64,000 nt of DNA from Prorocentrum cordatum (Eukaryota; Sar; Dinophyceae; Prorocentrales; Prorocentraceae). Shown here one piece after another: positions 54,156-64,000 of this stretch. The notes beneath the pieces were generated by a model, which saw nothing but the letters and a program-made list of their open reading frames with translations, did no database searches and had not been told where the DNA came from. The stretch covers positions 1,313,651-1,377,650 of the forward strand of contig CAUYUJ010015282.1 in assembly GCA_963575745.1 (NCBI GenBank), in the 5' to 3' direction. The translations under genes were made by a program, and so were the position numbers. How positions within the stretch are numbered: the stretch's first letter is position 1; each line of letters begins with the position of its first letter.

Positions 54156-54735
54156 TTGGAAGTGTTGAGAACGAATGTGCGCGGCGCTAAGGCGAAGGCC
54201 ACATGTTGAAAAGGAACCGCCCTCAATCCGAATAATTCTTGCATGCATTTGAGAAGAATGTGCGCGGCGCTAAGGCGAGAGCCAAATGTTGAGAACCACC
54301 CGCCCTCAATCCGTGAAGCTCTTGCAAATGTTGAAAACGAATGTGCGCGGCGCTACGGCGAGAGCCACATTTTGAAAAGGAGCCGCCCTGAACCCGTGAA
54401 ACTATTCCACAGTGTTTTTAAGAATGCGCGCGGCGCTAAGGCGAGAGCTACATTTTGAAAAGGAGCCGCCCTCAATCCGTGAAGCTCTTGCAAATGTTGA
54501 AAACGAATGTGCGTGGTGCTATAAGGCGAGGGCCACATTTTGAAAAGGAGCCGTCCTCAATCCGCGAAGCTCTTGTAATTTGTTAAGACGAATGTGCGCG
54601 GCGCTGAGGCCAGAGCCACATGTTGAAAACGACCCGCCCCTCAATCCGTGAAGTTTTTGCAATGTTTACAACGAATGTGCGCGGCGCTGAGGCGAGAGCC
54701 ACAGTTTGAAAAGGACACGCGCTCCATCTGTGAAA
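54156..54735 (+). repeat. About 84-bp satellite, 7 units
   Basis: Units contain GAATGTGCGCGGCGCTAAGGC, then GAGAGCCACATTTTGAAAAGG and CCTCAATCCGTGAAGCTCTTG. The GCGCGGCGCTAAGGCGAGAG word links it to the dispersed repeat at 3.2 and 5.5 kb. 53.9-54.15 kb before it shows older, more diverged units. Confidence 0.88.
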
Positions 54736-54849
54736 CTGTTGCCACTTTTCCAGCTTCAGAGTCATACATGGTGCGGAAGTCTCCGGCGAAACGCCCGGCC
54801 CGCCCTAAAAACTTGTTCGGGGTGCGACAGGGAGGAGTTATCTATAAGG

Positions 54850-54925
54850 AGAAGGAGTGGAGGAGGAGGAGGAGGAGGAGGAGGAGGAGGAGAAGGAGGA
54901 GGAGGGAGAGAATCAGGGGGTGGGG
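54850..54925 (+). repeat. Polypurine (GGA)n tract
   Basis: Short GGA run after the satellite. 54.93-56.1 kb is spacer: pyrimidine-rich at 55020-55120, otherwise featureless apart from an exon-like stretch at about 55481-55540 bounded by GAG|GCC and GAAG|GCAAG. I cannot assign that stretch. Confidence 0.6.
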
Positions 54926-56115
54926 GAATGGGGAGGAGGAGTGTGAAGGAGAGTTGTCCTCTTCAGGGACTGGGTACGCCCAGAGCAGCGTCCCGCTTCG
55001 CATTCTTCTCCGATTGACTGTAATCTCCTTTCCCCTCCCCCCCCGTCCTCCCTGCTCCTCCCTCCCCCTCCTCACCCTGCTCCACGCCCTCTGTTTATTC
55101 CTCCCCCCTCCTCCCCCTGCTCGCGTTCCGCTGCCCTCCGTCGTCGATCCCTTCCTCGCTACCCCTGGACCGTGCAGGTGCCCAGGGATGGAATACGGAC
55201 TGGTCAAGTCAGAATCTCCTCAGCGAAAGGATGTGGCCACCCCTGTCCACGATTCCGGTGACTGCGTCCAAAGCGATTGTACGCAAAATGAGGCTTGAAG
55301 AGACACACGACCAGTCTGTCCAATGCAAGACGGACTAGAATTTCCAGTGGCAACATGTGCGCAGGGTAGACCGAAGGGGCCATACACACTCGCGCGCACG
55401 CACACACCTTGATCTCTTTCCCTCTCCCTCACCCTGTGGATTTGCCACCACTTCGTCGCTCCTGCTTCCCCGGGAGGCCGGCAACGTGGTGGCGCTCAGC
55501 AACCTCTCCACGCTGCTCTCGTGCTCTGCTGAAGGCAAGCAGGGATCCCGCGCTCGACCGCTTGGGGTCTGGGGCCAGTCTGGCTTTTTCGCTCAGGTCT
55601 GCCTCTGGCCATCTTTGCGCGAACCTCGGAAGGAGGACGACAACGCGGAGGACGTAGAGTATGAGGCGAATGCAAGTGAGCCAGAGCGCGAAGGTTAGCA
55701 GGGATATGGATCGGCAGAGAAGGGGGAATACGAAGATTTGTCTGCGTGGGCGGTCCCCGCCCATCGTAGATCACGTATCCATGTCGATCAAATTTCAAAG
55801 ATTTGATACGGCGGTGCAGACATGCAGCATGGGCGTCCCAGCGATGCCCCATTACATCATCGTCGCAGTCACATCCCTCCGCTTGCTTTCTGGCCCGATT
55901 GATGCGGTTCTGCTTTTCCTTACAGTAGATAAAGTTCAGGAAGGTTGTCCAGTGAGCGAGGTCTGTGGAAGTGTCCAGACTTTGACGGGTTGTCCACTGG
56001 ACTATCCGCAGGCATCGATTATGCAGCCAGGTCCTATAATTCGTTGTTGTGTTGTTCCTCTTGCTCTTCCTCCTCCTCCTCCTCCGTGCTCAGCTTCTGT
56101 CAAATTTTGGGTTCA

Positions 56116-56133
56116 AGCCACATTGGGCTCAAG
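56116..56133 (+). other. Possible dinoflagellate spliced-leader relic
   Basis: AGCCACATTGGGCTCAAG resembles the 3' part of the dinoflagellate spliced leader (AGCCATTTTGGCTCAAG), with about two mismatches and one extra base. It lies 68 bases before the GT90 start codon, the position expected if the locus is a re-inserted copy of a trans-spliced mRNA. The match is short and imperfect. Confidence 0.35.
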
Positions 56134-56201
56134 GTGCGGCCAGTTCGGACGAAGACGGCGCAGCACCATCCATCTACCGTACCAGACCCGGCTCCGCGCC
56201 C

Positions 56202-57765
56202 ATGCGGTTCGGCCCCGCGTTTCTTGCGGCGCTGCCGCAGGTGCTGCTGGGGCTGAGCGTGCTGGGGCCGCCGCCGGGCAGCGGCGATGCCGCTTCTAGC
56301 GACGCTGGCGAGTACAGGTTTCGCAGGGAGCGCGCTGGCAGGGTGAGCGTCGAGCAGTGCGCCGCCGATTTCCCAGACTTCCTGGGGTACCTGCAGAGGG
56401 CCTGGGGAGAGCGGAGGGCGTCCGCCGAGGACCTGCACAGGGAGCCGGAGACGAAGTTCGGGACCGGCCGACTGGGGGTGGCACTCGAGCTTCGCCCGGA
56501 CGGGGACGTGAAACTGAGGATGTTCCAGGTTCAGCCACGCGCAGCGGGGGATGGGGGGAGGGGGGAGGGCTTCTTAGAATCTTAGAAGCACCCCTGCTTC
56601 TTAGAAGGCGCGGGCCTTATCTATAGATATAAGGCCGGCGCCTTCTAAGAAGCAGCCTCCTTCTAAGAGGTCCTACCCCCTCTCTCCACCCCCTTGTACG
56701 CGCCGCCAAAAGGTGCCCCGTGGGGAATTGGCCAAGCGGATATCTATGCTCAAAATATTGCGTGGCTTTGTGGAGCGCCAGCAGGACAACCTGCGCCCAG
56801 AGCTGGAGAGACTTGGGGGAAATATCTCGATGTACTGGCGCTACATGAGTGGCGACTGCCCCGAGTCGAGGCTGCGGGTAGGCCTGCCTCTGCATGGCTA
56901 CTCGTCCGACCAGACCAGGGCCGACGTGGCGATGCCAGATTTCACCTTCGACTTTTACAGGGACATCCACTCACAGGAGGTGCACCCTGATGACCCAGAA
57001 TGGAAGTCAGACGCATGGGGCGATGTGTCCGACAGGCTGCGGGAAATCAAGAAGGAGAAGTTGGGCTTCATCTGGCGCGGGTCCCTCAGCAATGGCGGCA
57101 GGCAAAAGCTTTCCGAGAAGGTGAACGCAGGACCCCCCGAGCATCTGAAGCCCCTCCTCGCGGAGGTTGTCCCGGACGGGTTCGACGTCACCACGATGTT
57201 GTGGAACGACAACCGCACCGGCACGCGCACGGACTTCGTTAGTTTGTACGACCAGTGTAAGTACAAGTACACGTTCCACGTCCCAGGCAGGCACTATTCG
57301 GCGATGCTCAAGTACAAGCTCGCCTGCAACCAGACGGTCTTCATGGTGAGGAAGCCTGGCAAGCTGCGGGAGGAGTTCTGGTACGAGGCACTGCACCACG
57401 GCAGCGAGATATTCTACGTCAAGGAGGACCTGAGCGACCTCTGGGAGGTGATCGAGGAGGCGCTCTCGCCCGCCGGCGGGCTGCCCGCTGGCGAGAAGGC
57501 GGCGCGGGTCGCGGCCGGAGGACGACGGGTTGCGGACACGTATCTCTCGCAGCGCGGCGTCGACTGTTACGTGATGCTCTACCTCAAGCACTACTACTTC
57601 CCCTTCTGGGAGAGCGCCTCGAAGTGCCAGGGCGAGGCGTGCGCTGTTCCCACCTCGTCCATTGCGCTGGGCAAGGCGCAGGGGGACTCCGGCAAGCTGT
57701 GCACGTCGCCCGAGTTTGGGCCCCAGTGCGATTGCGAAAGGGAAGAGTCGCCAAGCATGGTGTGA
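56202..57765 (+). CDS. GT90 (CAP10-domain) glycosyltransferase, two exons
   Basis: Exon 1 is 56202-56528 and exon 2 is 56713-57765. The join is phase 0 (..LRMFQ|VPRGEL..) and the protein is 459 residues. The start MRFGPAFLAALPQVLLGLSV gives a clear signal peptide or anchor (residues 1-25), so it acts in the ER/Golgi lumen or is secreted. The GT90/CAP10 pattern follows: LGFIWRGSLSNGGR (about 227-239), the YKYTFHVPGRHYSAMLKYKL block (about 294-313) matching the family's YKY(L)I.V.G...S.R.KY.L core, then EEFWYEALHHGSEIFYVKED (about 329-348) and SDLWEVIEEA. GT90 enzymes transfer glucose or xylose to proteins (POGLUT-type) or sugars to capsule/cell-wall glycans; the acceptor here is unknown. Six cysteines near the C-terminus (SKCQGEAC, LCTSP, QCDCE) suggest disulfides. 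No frame breaks are present. Confidence 0.88.
56529..56712 (+). other. GT90 intron with a 25-bp-arm stem-loop
   Basis: A 184-base GT-AG intron (CAG|GTTCAG to AAAAG|GTG). 56596-56620 pairs with 56629-56653 (25-base arms, one mismatch, 8-base loop CTATAGAT), preceded by a partial copy CTTAGAATCTTAGAAGC. A small intron dominated by an inverted repeat resembles mobile, introner-like introns reported in some dinoflagellates. Confidence 0.75.
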
Positions 57766-57769
57766 GAAT

Positions 57770-58540
57770 CGCCGCCGACCCGTGGCACCAAAACAGAGCA
57801 TCGGTCCTCCTCCCGCTTCCCTCCGTCCCACCCGCCTTCTCCCCTCCTTCGGGCATGCGAGAAACGCAGGCGGCCAGTAACATGTGATCGCTCCGTCCGC
57901 AGACTGATGTTCGTGTTTTATTCATTGTTTTGCCGATCGGCGCGGGGTCCCCCAACCCCCCCCTCCCCCCCCATGGAGTAGAACTTGGCTGTTTTTGGCG
58001 CCTGTTTCGTGCAGGTGGCGTCCCTCCCCCATAGGACGCACTGCTGCAAACAGTCGCACTAAGCAGACGTCTGGAGCCAGACCCCCCCCCCTCCCACCTT
58101 TCCGCCCAATGTCGAAACGCCGAAAAAAAAGCTCACCTGTGGTTATCCTATCTGCAGATGTTGTCGAATCCGTCTGTAGAGAGAGCGCCAGGGTGCCCGA
58201 GGCCGACGGTGTGGGTGTCGGAGGGGGGGAGGGCCCGACGAGGGTGGCACAGGCGGACTTCATTCCCACATCCAGTCCCAGTCTGTCCCCTTCTCCCTTC
58301 TCTGCCCACTCTGTCCGCCCCTCCCTGTCCCACTCGCCGTTCTTCCACCCCCTCGAGCGGAACGGCTGCGTCTTGGACGGGGGGCCGTGGTGCTGCGTCT
58401 CCGCCCTCCGCCTGCTCCCCCCTGGCAGTCCCGAAGCACGGCCCCCGCCCCGCGAAGGGAGCACCGCGTCCCGAAGCGCTTCCTGCGCCATCTCGGAGGA
58501 GAGCGCGGGCGCAGCCGTGGGGGGCCGGGGGGAGGGAGGA
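57770..58540 (+). other. GT90 3' flank and GC-rich spacer
   Basis: 57770-57950 is probably 3' UTR; no AATAAA signal is seen, as is usual for dinoflagellates. 58380-58510 is GC-rich and exon-like on both strands, but no family is recognised. Confidence 0.35.
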
Positions 58541-58800
58541 GGAGGGAGGCGGGGGGAGGAAGGAAGAGGGGAGGAGGAGGAGGAGGAGGAGGAGGAGGAG
58601 GAGGAGGAGGAGGAGGAGGAAGAAGAGGAGGAGGAGGACGAGAAGAGGATGACGACGAGGAGGAGGAGGACGACGACGAGGAGGAGGAGGACGAGGAGGA
58701 GGAGGAGGTGGAGGAGGACGAGGAGGAGGACGAGGAGCAGGTGGAGGAGGAAGACGAGGAGGACGAGGAAGAAAACGAAATAGATAAAGAAGACAAACAA
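58540..58800 (+). repeat. Polypurine (GGA/GAC)n tract
   Basis: About 260 bases of GAG/GGA/GAC. 58.8-59.5 kb after it is spacer with a possible but unassigned frame near 58950-59060. Confidence 0.85.
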
Positions 58801-59517
58801 GACGAATACGCGCAGGGCTTTCGTGCTCGGCCCATCGCACTCCCCTCCCCGCCCTGCGTTGCCCTTCCTGTTGCGACCCCTCCCTGCTGCTCCTGTGCAT
58901 ACTGCTTCCTCTCCTGTCGCCTTTTGCAGGGGGGGCCGACGTCCCGTATTCGAAGTGGACGTCACGACTTGTGGACCACGTGCCGGCCCCGCGTCATCGC
59001 CGATGCCAGAGGGGAGCAGCGCACCAAGCGTTCGGAGCGCCGCTCGTGTGCTCGTGGTGGCAGCCCTCCATCCCGTCAGATCTTGGATTCGCAAAAGCTT
59101 CCGGCACCAAAATCTTGGGTTGCCATTTCTTGCCGTGTTTTCTTACGACGCGCGTGTGTGTGCCGATTGCAGTTTACAATGAAGGCATTGTGTATGTTGG
59201 CGCATCCTATTAGTCTACGACCAGCCGTTGGCACATCGATGCGCAGAAGGGGACGAGTGTGTAGGTGTCTCTGTGTGTGCGGCAGGATCTGTGTTCGTGT
59301 GGACGGCGCGACATTGTGTCCCGCCCGCTCTTGATTGCCCCCGCCGTGCCGCCGCGCACATTGCCGCGACGCCAAAAAGTGGAGGCCCAGGGATGGTGGA
59401 GTACGCATTCTGCCACACGATGCGTGGGCACGTTCACGCCTCATACTCCTCCTCATCCTCTTCCTCCTCGTCATGATCATCATTCTCCAGCGGTAGATTC
59501 TCTCTGATCCTCACTCG

Positions 59518-59594
59518 CCTAAGGGTTCAGCGCCGCATGGCACGGATACCTAAGGGCCTTAGGTATCCGTGCCATGCGGCGCTGAACCCTTCGG
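59518..59594. repeat. Near-perfect palindrome, 38-bp arms
   Basis: 59518-59555 pairs with 59557-59594 around a single G, with one mismatch (CCTAAGGG against CCGAAGGG). The arm sequence (GGTTCAGCGCCGCATGGCAC) is the same word that repeats in the array just downstream, so the palindrome looks like a head-to-head inversion of one unit. No T-run follows. Confidence 0.93.
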
Positions 59595-59975
59595 TGTCCG
59601 TGCCATGCGGCGCTGAATCTTTCGAGGCTTGTGCCATGTAGGCTTCGAGCGAAGAACCATTCGGGGCTCGTGCTCTTGGCTTACGTGCCCTTAGCGCCGA
59701 ATCCTTTGGGGCTCGTGCCCTCCGGGGCTCGTGCTCTCATGTCCCCTTGCGCTGAACCCTCCGGGGTTCGTTCCATGTATGCTTCGAGCGCAGAACCCTT
59801 CGGAGCTCGCGCTCTTGGTTTACGAGCTCTTGGTGCAGAACCCGTGGGGGCTCGTGCCAATCGCGCTGGAAGCGCTGGGCTTGTGCTCTGACGTTCCCTG
59901 GCGCTGAACCCCTTAGGGCTCGTGCCGGAGAAGCTAACGGCGCAGAATCCTTCGGGGCTCGTGCTGCGAGGTCGA
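59585..59975 (+). repeat. GCGCTGAACCCTTCGGGGCTCGTGCC array
   Basis: About a dozen degenerate units: GC(A/G)CTGAACCC or GCAGAACCC, then TTCGGGGCTCGTGC plus a variable spacer. Open frames on both strands are repeat-derived. Confidence 0.8.
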
Positions 59976-60097
59976 TTGGTTTGGTTATACGATTCAATCA
60001 TGTTGTTTTGAGCAGGTAGTTATTCCCCAATTAGGCTTGCCTAAGGGGTTCTTACTTGTTTAAAGGTTGGTGCTCGAGGGTAACTTTGCCCGTTGCT

Positions 60098-60170
60098 CGG
60101 GCAACGTAGCAATAGGAGGTATCGGGGGCGGGATCCCCGCCCCCGATACCTCCTATTGTTACGTTGCCCG
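60098..60170. repeat. Near-perfect palindrome, 35-bp arms
   Basis: 60098-60132 pairs with 60136-60170 around ATC, with one mismatch (GTAGC against GTAAC in complement). The arm contains GGAGGTATCGGGGGCGGG. Unrelated in sequence to the palindrome at 59.5 kb. Confidence 0.93.
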
Positions 60171-60174
60171 TTCC

Positions 60175-60380
60175 TCGGAGGTTCCCTGGGTTCCCCTGGT
60201 TCCTCGGGTTCCTCGGGTTCCCCTGGTTCCCCGGGTTCTTCGGGTTCCCCGGGTTCCCAGGGTTCCTTGGGTTACTCGGGTTTGCTGGGTTCCCTGGGTG
60301 CCTGGTTCCCTGGGTTCTTTGTTTTCCCTGGGTTCCCCGGGTTCCCCGGCTTCTTCGGGTTCCCCGTGTTCCTTGGTTTC
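60175..60380 (+). repeat. GGGTTCCCCGGGTTCC array
   Basis: 8-9 bp units (CCTGGGTTC / CCCGGGTTC) repeated about 22 times, giving Phe/Pro/Gly and Gly/Asn/Pro-like frames. CGGAACACC-rich spacer with GCCAAGCAATGCC words follows at 60420-60460. Confidence 0.85.
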
Positions 60381-60644
60381 CCTGCCCCTGGTGCCTCGTG
60401 TCCTTATTGCGCCTGTTCCAAGCAATGCCAAGAAACGCCAAGCAATGCCAAGCATTGCGCCCATGTAGTACGAAGCTTTCCCCGAATTGGGGTCGCGCCG
60501 GGTTCATGTTTGGTGTTCCGATGTTTCCCTACCTAGGCTCTGCCTAGAAGGGTTCTTACTCTCTGGGCTTAAAGGGGCCGGGCAGTGGGGCTCGCCCCGG
60601 GCGGTTCCCCCGGTATCCGCCCCGCGGTTCCCCCAGTTACGTCC

Positions 60645-60860
60645 CCTTAGCTTAGCGTTGCTTATCTTATCTTAGCTTAGCTTATTTCATCTTAGCTTAG
60701 TTTAGTTTCAGCTTAGCTCAGGTTAATCTTAGCTTAGCTTACCTTCATCGTAGCTTCGCTGAGCTTTAGCATAGCTCCATCTCAGCATAGCATAACATGG
60801 CATAGCATAGCATAGCGCAGCATAGCATGGCATAGCATAGCATAGCATAGCATAGCAACA
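60645..60860 (+). repeat. CTTAGCTTAG and CATAGCATAG arrays
   Basis: A (CTTAG)n stretch at 60650-60750 grades into (CATAG)n at 60780-60855. 60.86-61.43 kb is spacer with no gene. Confidence 0.88.
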
Positions 60861-61437
60861 AATGCTGCTTTCCTAGGGGCTCCAACTTCTAGGTAGGGTC
60901 GCACTGGGGTAATGTTTGTCTGCGTTGTGTGTGTGTCTGTATCCGCATCCTTGCGTCCTCCTAATCGTTGCCTTCCTCCCTTCAGCAGATGGTTCTCTCT
61001 TCACCTCACTCGCCCTCCCCGTGATTCCTGTCTCCTCCCCCTCTTCCTCCGTTCTCTTAGTCCTCATCTCCTTCTCTTGCTCAGCATTGCTTGCATCGGG
61101 AGTCGTGCACGTTAGGATTCGTTAGGGGCGGATTTGCTTGCTGCTCTCATGTACTTGAGGTGCGCATCTGTAACGGGGTCTCGTTGGAAGCTGGCGGAAG
61201 CTGCCACTCAGAAATGCACACTGCTGGCGGCTTTGGTGATCCAGTTCTTGGATGCGTGGAGGAGCCAGACTGTACCAGTAAGGATTCCTTAGAATCGACG
61301 CTTTCAGCAAGGAATCCTGAGTAAGGGGTCGTTTAGTACGGCGTCCTTCGGGACGAGGAAACGAGAAGGGGGTCTGGTTTCTCTCTCACGCAGACCAAAC
61401 CCTTGAGGGGAGAAATAGGAGCAGGACGTGGTTGCTC

Positions 61438-61535
61438 TCCCTCCCTCTCTCTCTCTCTCTTTCTCTGTCCATCTTTCTTTCACTGTCTCTCTCTCTCTCT
61501 CGCTCTCTCTCTCTCTCTCGCTCTCTTCGTCCCCC
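61438..61535 (+). repeat. (CT)n microsatellite
   Basis: CTCTCTCT runs with CGCTCT interruptions. Confidence 0.9.
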
Positions 61536-61609
61536 CTCGCACTAACGCACAGCTTAGCCAATGAAGCCCTTATGGGACGCCATGCGGACACCTCCACTGA
61601 GGCCATAGC

Positions 61610-62335
61610 TGGAGATCCTTAGTAAGGATGTTTGCAGTAAGGGATCTTTACTAAGCGTTCCTTCTAGTAAGGGGTCTCGAGACAGGATTTCTTGAGCAAG
61701 CATTCATCAGCAAGGATGTCTGTATCAACGCACCCTTAGTCAGAACCCCTTTATTGAGGGCTCCTTCGAGGGGATGTCGCTGGCAAGCGGCAAGCGCCAG
61801 TAAGTAAGGATGTGTGTATCTAGGAGCCCTTATCCAGGATCTATTGAATGAGAAAGCCGTCGTGGGGATGCCTTTATCAAGGGTCCCTTCGGTAAGGATC
61901 CCTGTAAGAACAGTTGGTGAATCATGCTTCTTTTAGTAGGGGGTCCTTCGTACGGATGCCTTTGCCAAGAGATCCGTAGTGAGGATGCTTTGAATACGGC
62001 CCCCTGAGTGAGGATGCGTTTAGTAAGGAGGCCCCCCAGTAAGGACCCCGGCCGTCAGGATTGCTTACTACGACTTCCATTAGCAGAGATTCCTCCATAA
62101 AAAACGCCTTCGTATCAGGAACAATTCATTAGTAAGGATGCCCTGTATCAAGGGGTCCTTTTGTAAGAACCCCTTCGATTGGGACGCCCTTACTGTGGAT
62201 GCCTTAGTATGCGTTCATTTGTAAGGATGCCTTGGCAACAGGAACCCTCAGTGAGACTCCCTTCAGTGAGAAATATGTGGTGAGGATGTCCTTGACAAGG
62301 ACCTCCTCGGCAGGGGTCCCTGTAGTAAGATGGGT
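61610..62335 (+). repeat. AGTAAGGATGCCTT degenerate array
   Basis: Thirty or so irregular units of about 20-28 bases built from (A/C)(G/A)TAAGGAT(G/C)C plus CTT(C/T)(A/G)GTA. Such units already start near 61278 and 61306. No coding support. Confidence 0.75.
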
Positions 62336-62439
62336 TGTTCCTGTTTCCTTTAGCACCGGCTTGTTCGTAAGGATACTATTAGTGCGGGGACCGTCGAAAT
62401 GATACGTAGCACCCCACAATCGCGGATAAGAGTGAGGGG

Positions 62440-63845
62440 GCGGGCGCGGGGTGGGTCGCGGGTGGGTCGTGGGTGGGTCGTGGGGTGGGTCGCGGGTGGG
62501 TCGCGGGTGGGTCGCGGGTGGGTCGCGGGGTGTGTCGTGGGTGGGTCGCGGGTGGGTCGCGCGGGTGGGTCGCGGGGTGGGTCGCGGGTGGGTCGTGGGG
62601 TGGGTCGCGCGGGTGGGTCGCGGGTGGGTCGCGGGCGGGTCGCGAAGCGGGGGGGGGACGACGCAACAAAACAACAACAAAACAACAGCAAGAATTCTCG
62701 CTGTGCATCCCCACTTCAGCCACGTACCCAGGGACAGTGAATGACCGTTCGGGCCCCCCCACTCCGATTTAGATTTGTATACTGAACGCGGTTTGGGTCG
62801 CAGGTTCTCCACTTGGAACGAATGCAAAAGAAACCCGCCGCAGGCGCCGAAATTTTGGCTTGTTCAGTGAACGTAGTTTGGGTCGCAGGTGGGTCGCGGG
62901 CTCTCCACCTCCACCTGGAAGAAATTCAAAAACAGCCCGCCGCAGGCGCCGACAAATTTTATTTGTACACTGAACGCGGTTTGGGTCGCGGGTGGGTCGC
63001 AGGTTCTCCATCTGGAACGAATGCAAAAGAAGCCCGCCGCAGGCGCCGACAATTTTGGGTGGGTCGCGTGGTGGGTCGCGGGTGGGTCTCGGATGGGTCG
63101 CGGTGGGTCGCGGGTGGGTCGCGGGCGCGGTTTGGGTCGCGGGTGGGTCGCAGGTTCTCCACCTGGAACGAATTCAAAAGAAACCCGCCGCAGGCGCCGA
63201 CAAATTTTATTTGTACACTGAACGCGGTTTGGGTCGCGGGTGGGTCGCAGGTTCTCCATCTGGAACGAATGCAAAAGAAGCCCGCCGCAGGCGCCGACAA
63301 TTTTGGGTGGGTCGCGTGGTGGGTCGCGGGTGGGTCTCGGATGGGTCGCGGTGGGTCGCGGGTGGGTCGCGGGCGCGGTTTGGGTCGCGGGTGGGTCGCA
63401 GGTTCTCCACCTGGAACGAATTCAAAAGAAACCCGCCGCAGGCGCCGAAAATTTTTTTGGGTGGGTCGCGGGGTGGGTCGCGGGTGGGTCGCTGTGGGTC
63501 GTGGGTGGGTCGCGGGCGCGATCTGGGTCGCGGGTTCTCCACCTGGAACGGATGCAAAAGAAACCCGCCGCAGGCGCCGACAATCTTGGGTGGGTCGCGG
63601 GGTGGGTCGTGGGTGGGTCGCGGGTGGGTCGCGGTAGGTCGCGGGTGGGTCGCCGGTGGGTCGCGGGTGGGTCGCGGGTGGGTCGCCGGGGGGGTCTTTG
63701 GGTGGCTCGCGGGCGGGTCGTGGGATGGGTCGCGGCGCGGGTCGCGGGTGGGTCGCGGGTGGGTCGCGGGGTGGGTCGCGGGTGGGTCGCGGGGTGGGCC
63801 ACGGGTGGGTGGCGGGATGGGTCGCGGCGCGGGTCGCGGGTGGGA
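62440..63845 (+). repeat. GGGTCGCGGGTG array with 37-bp insert word
   Basis: 10-bp units GTGGGTCGCGG dominate. Seven higher-order units also contain CTCCACCTGGAACGAATGC followed by AAAAGAAACCCGCCGCAGGC and GCCGACAAT (62815, about 62910, 63010, 63155, 63255, 63405, 63540). Two blocks of about 250 bases (62975-63220 and 63220-63470) are near-duplicates of each other. Thr/Pro/Arg/Asp-rich frames are artefacts. Confidence 0.92.
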
Positions 63846-63893
63846 CGACGACAACAACAAACAACAAACAACAAACAACAAACACCAAACACC

Positions 63894-63946
<53 letters not shown>

Positions 63947-63948
63947 CC

Positions 63949-63988
<40 letters not shown>

Positions 63989-64000
63989 TCAACAACATCA
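63846..64000 (+). repeat. (CAA)n microsatellite, cut by window end
   Basis: ACAACAACA triplets to the last base of the window; its far end is not visible. Confidence 0.93.

Noticed and set aside
59518-60170. Intrinsic transcription terminators
   Set aside because: The hairpins are far longer than terminators and lack a T-run, and the genome is eukaryotic.
62440-63998. Thr/Pro/Arg/Asp-rich proteins on the minus strand (200-310 codons)
   Set aside because: They are translations of GTGGGTCGCGG repeats; the peptide period follows the DNA unit in every frame.

Overview
This window looks like nuclear DNA of a dinoflagellate. No single marker proves it. The evidence is: very low gene density; long GC-rich spacer packed with simple repeats and locally expanded tandem repeats; introns that start with GC rather than GT, with a G directly after the acceptor AG; LINE and tyrosine-recombinase retroelement families of the type abundant in dinoflagellates; and short sequences resembling decayed copies of the dinoflagellate spliced leader. 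I cannot name the genus.

Layout. From about 4.6 to 25.5 kb on the plus strand lie five exons of one SNF2-family ATPase gene (ERCC6L/PICH/CSB-like, C-terminal helicase half). They are separated by introns of 1.4 to 10.3 kb that carry polypurine or polypyrimidine tracts and satellites. A decayed LINE reverse transcriptase (minus, 6.5-7.6 kb) lies in the first of these introns; a decayed SF1 helicase (minus, 17.8-18.5 kb), a 128-bp satellite (21.1-22.7 kb) and a 1-kb polypurine block (22.7-23.6 kb) lie in the last. A 90-bp array grading into an 80-bp array (26.2-27.9 kb) lies just beyond the last recognised exon. From 28 to 34 kb there is only repeat-rich spacer with one or two unassigned minus-strand candidates.

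The centrepiece is a 7.6-kb tyrosine-recombinase retrotransposon (34.1-41.7 kb), flanked on both sides by (TA)n. It has split direct repeats in the order A1 - ORFs - B1 - A2 - B2, as in PAT/Ngaro-type elements. It encodes a gag-like protein, a reverse transcriptase, a cytosine-C5 DNA methyltransferase placed inside the RNase H region, and a tyrosine recombinase. The copy is broken by several frameshifts and two stops.

From 44.4 to 47 kb is a second decayed LINE, whose RT is split by a 1-kb tandem array. From 47 to 56 kb there is mostly repeat spacer, with a possible minus-strand exon at 53.5-53.7 kb and an 84-bp satellite at 54.2-54.7 kb. At 56.2-57.8 kb is the one apparently intact gene, a two-exon secretory-pathway glycosyltransferase of the GT90/CAP10 family. 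The last 6 kb is repeats: two near-perfect palindromes, several short-unit arrays, and a terminal (CAA)n tract cut by the window edge.

The real genes are independent host genes, not an operon. The functional module here is the retroelement, whose RT, RNase H, recombinase and methyltransferase would have acted together on its own DNA.
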